Shown here: in pieces, positions 63,204 to 64,000 of the stretch
Layout: the number at the start of each line of letters is the position of its first letter
Numbering within the stretch: the stretch's first letter is position 1
DNA from: Streptomyces cyaneus
Lineage (GTDB): Bacteria > Actinomycetota > Actinomycetes > Streptomycetales > Streptomycetaceae
Direction: 5' to 3'
Assembly: GCF_004028635.1 (NCBI RefSeq)
Contig: NZ_ML138680.1
Coordinates: 57,977 to 121,976, forward strand
Length of the DNA stretch: 64,000 nt
The notes under the pieces: model-generated
What the model was told of the DNA's origin: nothing
The model's database searches: none
What the model saw: the letters and a program-made list of their open reading frames with translations, nothing else
Made by a program: the position numbers and the translations under genes

Positions 63204-63866
63204 TCACTCAGCCCGACCCGTCACCGCGACCGTCACCCCGAGCCCGATCATCGTGCAGCCACCCGCTCCGCCTATCAGCGACAACCGGCGGTCGGAGCGG
63301 GCGAACCAGGTGCGGGCCGCCGACGCGGTCAGGCCCCACAGGGTGTCCGTGACCAGGCCGATGGAGATCGGGACCAGGCCCAACAGCAGCATCTGCAGCG
63401 GGACACGGCCCGCCGAGTGGTCCACGAACTGGGGGAGTACGGCGGCGAAGAACACCACGCCCTTGGGGTTGGTGACACCGACGAGGACGCCGTCGAGGAC
63501 CGCACGGAGATCACCGCGTGAGGCTTCCGTCGGCTGGGCCCGTATCGCCGCCGCCCTCAACTCCTTGCGGTGCCGGAACGCCTGCACGCCCAGATAGACC
63601 AGATACGCCGCGCCGGCCAGTTTCACCGCCAGGTAGATCGTCACGGACCGCTCGACCAACGAGCCGATGCCGACCGCGACCGCAACCACCAGCAGATACG
63701 AGCCGAAGACATTGCCGAGGGCGGTCGCCACGGCGCTGCGCCGGCCATGGGCCAGGGCGCGGCCGATGACGAACAGGACACTCGGCCCCGGGATCACGAT
63801 CACCAACACCGACATCGCGGCGAAGGCCAGCAAACGGTCTGCGGACACCATGCCCATCACCCCCAT
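63204..63866 (-). CDS. LysE/RhtB-family exporter
   Basis: 220 aa, about six membrane helices. IPGPSVLFVIGRALAHGRRS is the LysE-family signature, and GVLVGVTNPKGVVFFAAVLP the second conserved region. ATG 63866 or 63851. Exports amino acids or similar solutes. Converges on the AlkZ-like gene with 16 bases between stops. Confidence 0.9.
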   Translation of the reverse strand: MGVMGMVSADRLLAFAAMSVLVIVIPGPSVLFVIGRALAHGRRSAVATALGNVFGSYLLVVAVAVGIGSLVERSVTIYLAVKLAGAAYLVYLGVQAFRHRKELRAAAIRAQPTEASRGDLRAVLDGVLVGVTNPKGVVFFAAVLPQFVDHSAGRVPLQMLLLGLVPISIGLVTDTLWGLTASAARTWFARSDRRLSLIGGAGGCTMIGLGVTVAVTGRAE

Positions 63867-63910
63867 CCGTCAGCCATTCAAACAGGCCCCACTGACAGCG
63901 GACATGGATA

Positions 63911-63951
63911 GGGGGCGTTGCGGGCCGCTCGTGGAGGCCCGCAACGCCCCC
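63911..63951. terminator. Strong hairpin terminator
   Basis: A perfect 16-bp stem (GGGGGCGTTGCGGGCC with its complement) and 9-base loop. It lies upstream of the LysE gene. Read on the minus strand, a frame from the right edge ends PPRDS-stop at 63974, so the hairpin probably terminates that gene, which lies outside the window. Confidence 0.7.
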
Positions 63952-64000
63952 TGGTCTTGGACCGGTGGGGTGCTCAGGAGTCCCGCGGGGGGCCGTTGCC

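Noticed and set aside
1..64000. tRNA, rRNA, CRISPR arrays and replication origins
   Set aside because: No cloverleaf-like tRNA sequence, rRNA segment, regular repeat-spacer series or DnaA-box cluster was found by eye.

Overview
The window is high-GC actinobacterial DNA, most likely from a Streptomyces accessory (chromosome-arm-like) region. Supporting signs are GTG starts with GGAGG-type ribosome sites, rare TTA codons concentrated in regulators and biosynthetic genes, NRPS, terpene and StrR-type genes, and dense IS, Tn3 and plasmid debris.

Region 1 (1-25.0 kb) is a dissociated nonribosomal peptide cluster. It opens with the 3' end of an acyl-adenylating ligase and a CmlS-type flavin halogenase, the pair that makes the dichloroacetyl group in chloramphenicol biosynthesis. 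After a terminator and an IS scar comes an AsnO-type 2-oxoglutarate oxygenase on the minus strand. Next is a plus-strand run: a PCP-TE protein whose TE lacks the nucleophile serine, a type II TE with cysteine as nucleophile, an adenylation protein with an asparagine-like pocket, MbtH, A-PCP-C, a lone PCP, and C-PCP-C-(broken A)-PCP. After a mobile-element scar (16.4-18.1 kb) come an XRE/NB-ARC regulator, two free-standing C domains separated by IS debris, a possible small coupled ORF and an MFS exporter.

Region 2 (25.0-35.6 kb) holds two IS630-family elements. Each has matched terminal inverted repeats, flanking TA dinucleotides and one convergent cargo gene (GNAT acetyltransferase; unknown 155-aa protein). 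Between them are a DnaB remnant, a terpene trio (polyprenyl diphosphate synthase, P450, class I terpene synthase) and a frameshifted istB.

Region 3 (35.6-48.6 kb) is a patchwork with several genes that look defence-related (Rx4H HEPN-like protein, membrane-anchored TIR-like SHRW protein, AbiV, CoiA-like nuclease). It also has an ECF41 sigma regulon with two divergent matching promoters, a PadR/oxidoreductase/SnoaL unit around a perfect operator, and scattered Tn3, IS701 and excisionase fragments.

Region 4 (48.6-52.0 kb) encodes a VioC-type arginine hydroxylase, a DDAH/arginine-deiminase-family enzyme and a StrR-type activator. These probably once belonged with the NRPS genes. A 61-bp sequence beside them recurs inverted at 2.4 kb, next to the NRPS block.

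Region 5 (52.0-60.7 kb) is a complete meta-cleavage aromatic pathway with its TetR regulator. It lies between a truncated corA 3' end and the intact corA, like an inserted island. Region 6 (60.7-64 kb) looks like ordinary chromosome: corA, an AlkZ-like winged-helix protein and a LysE-type exporter.

All family assignments come from reading motifs by eye; no database search was run.
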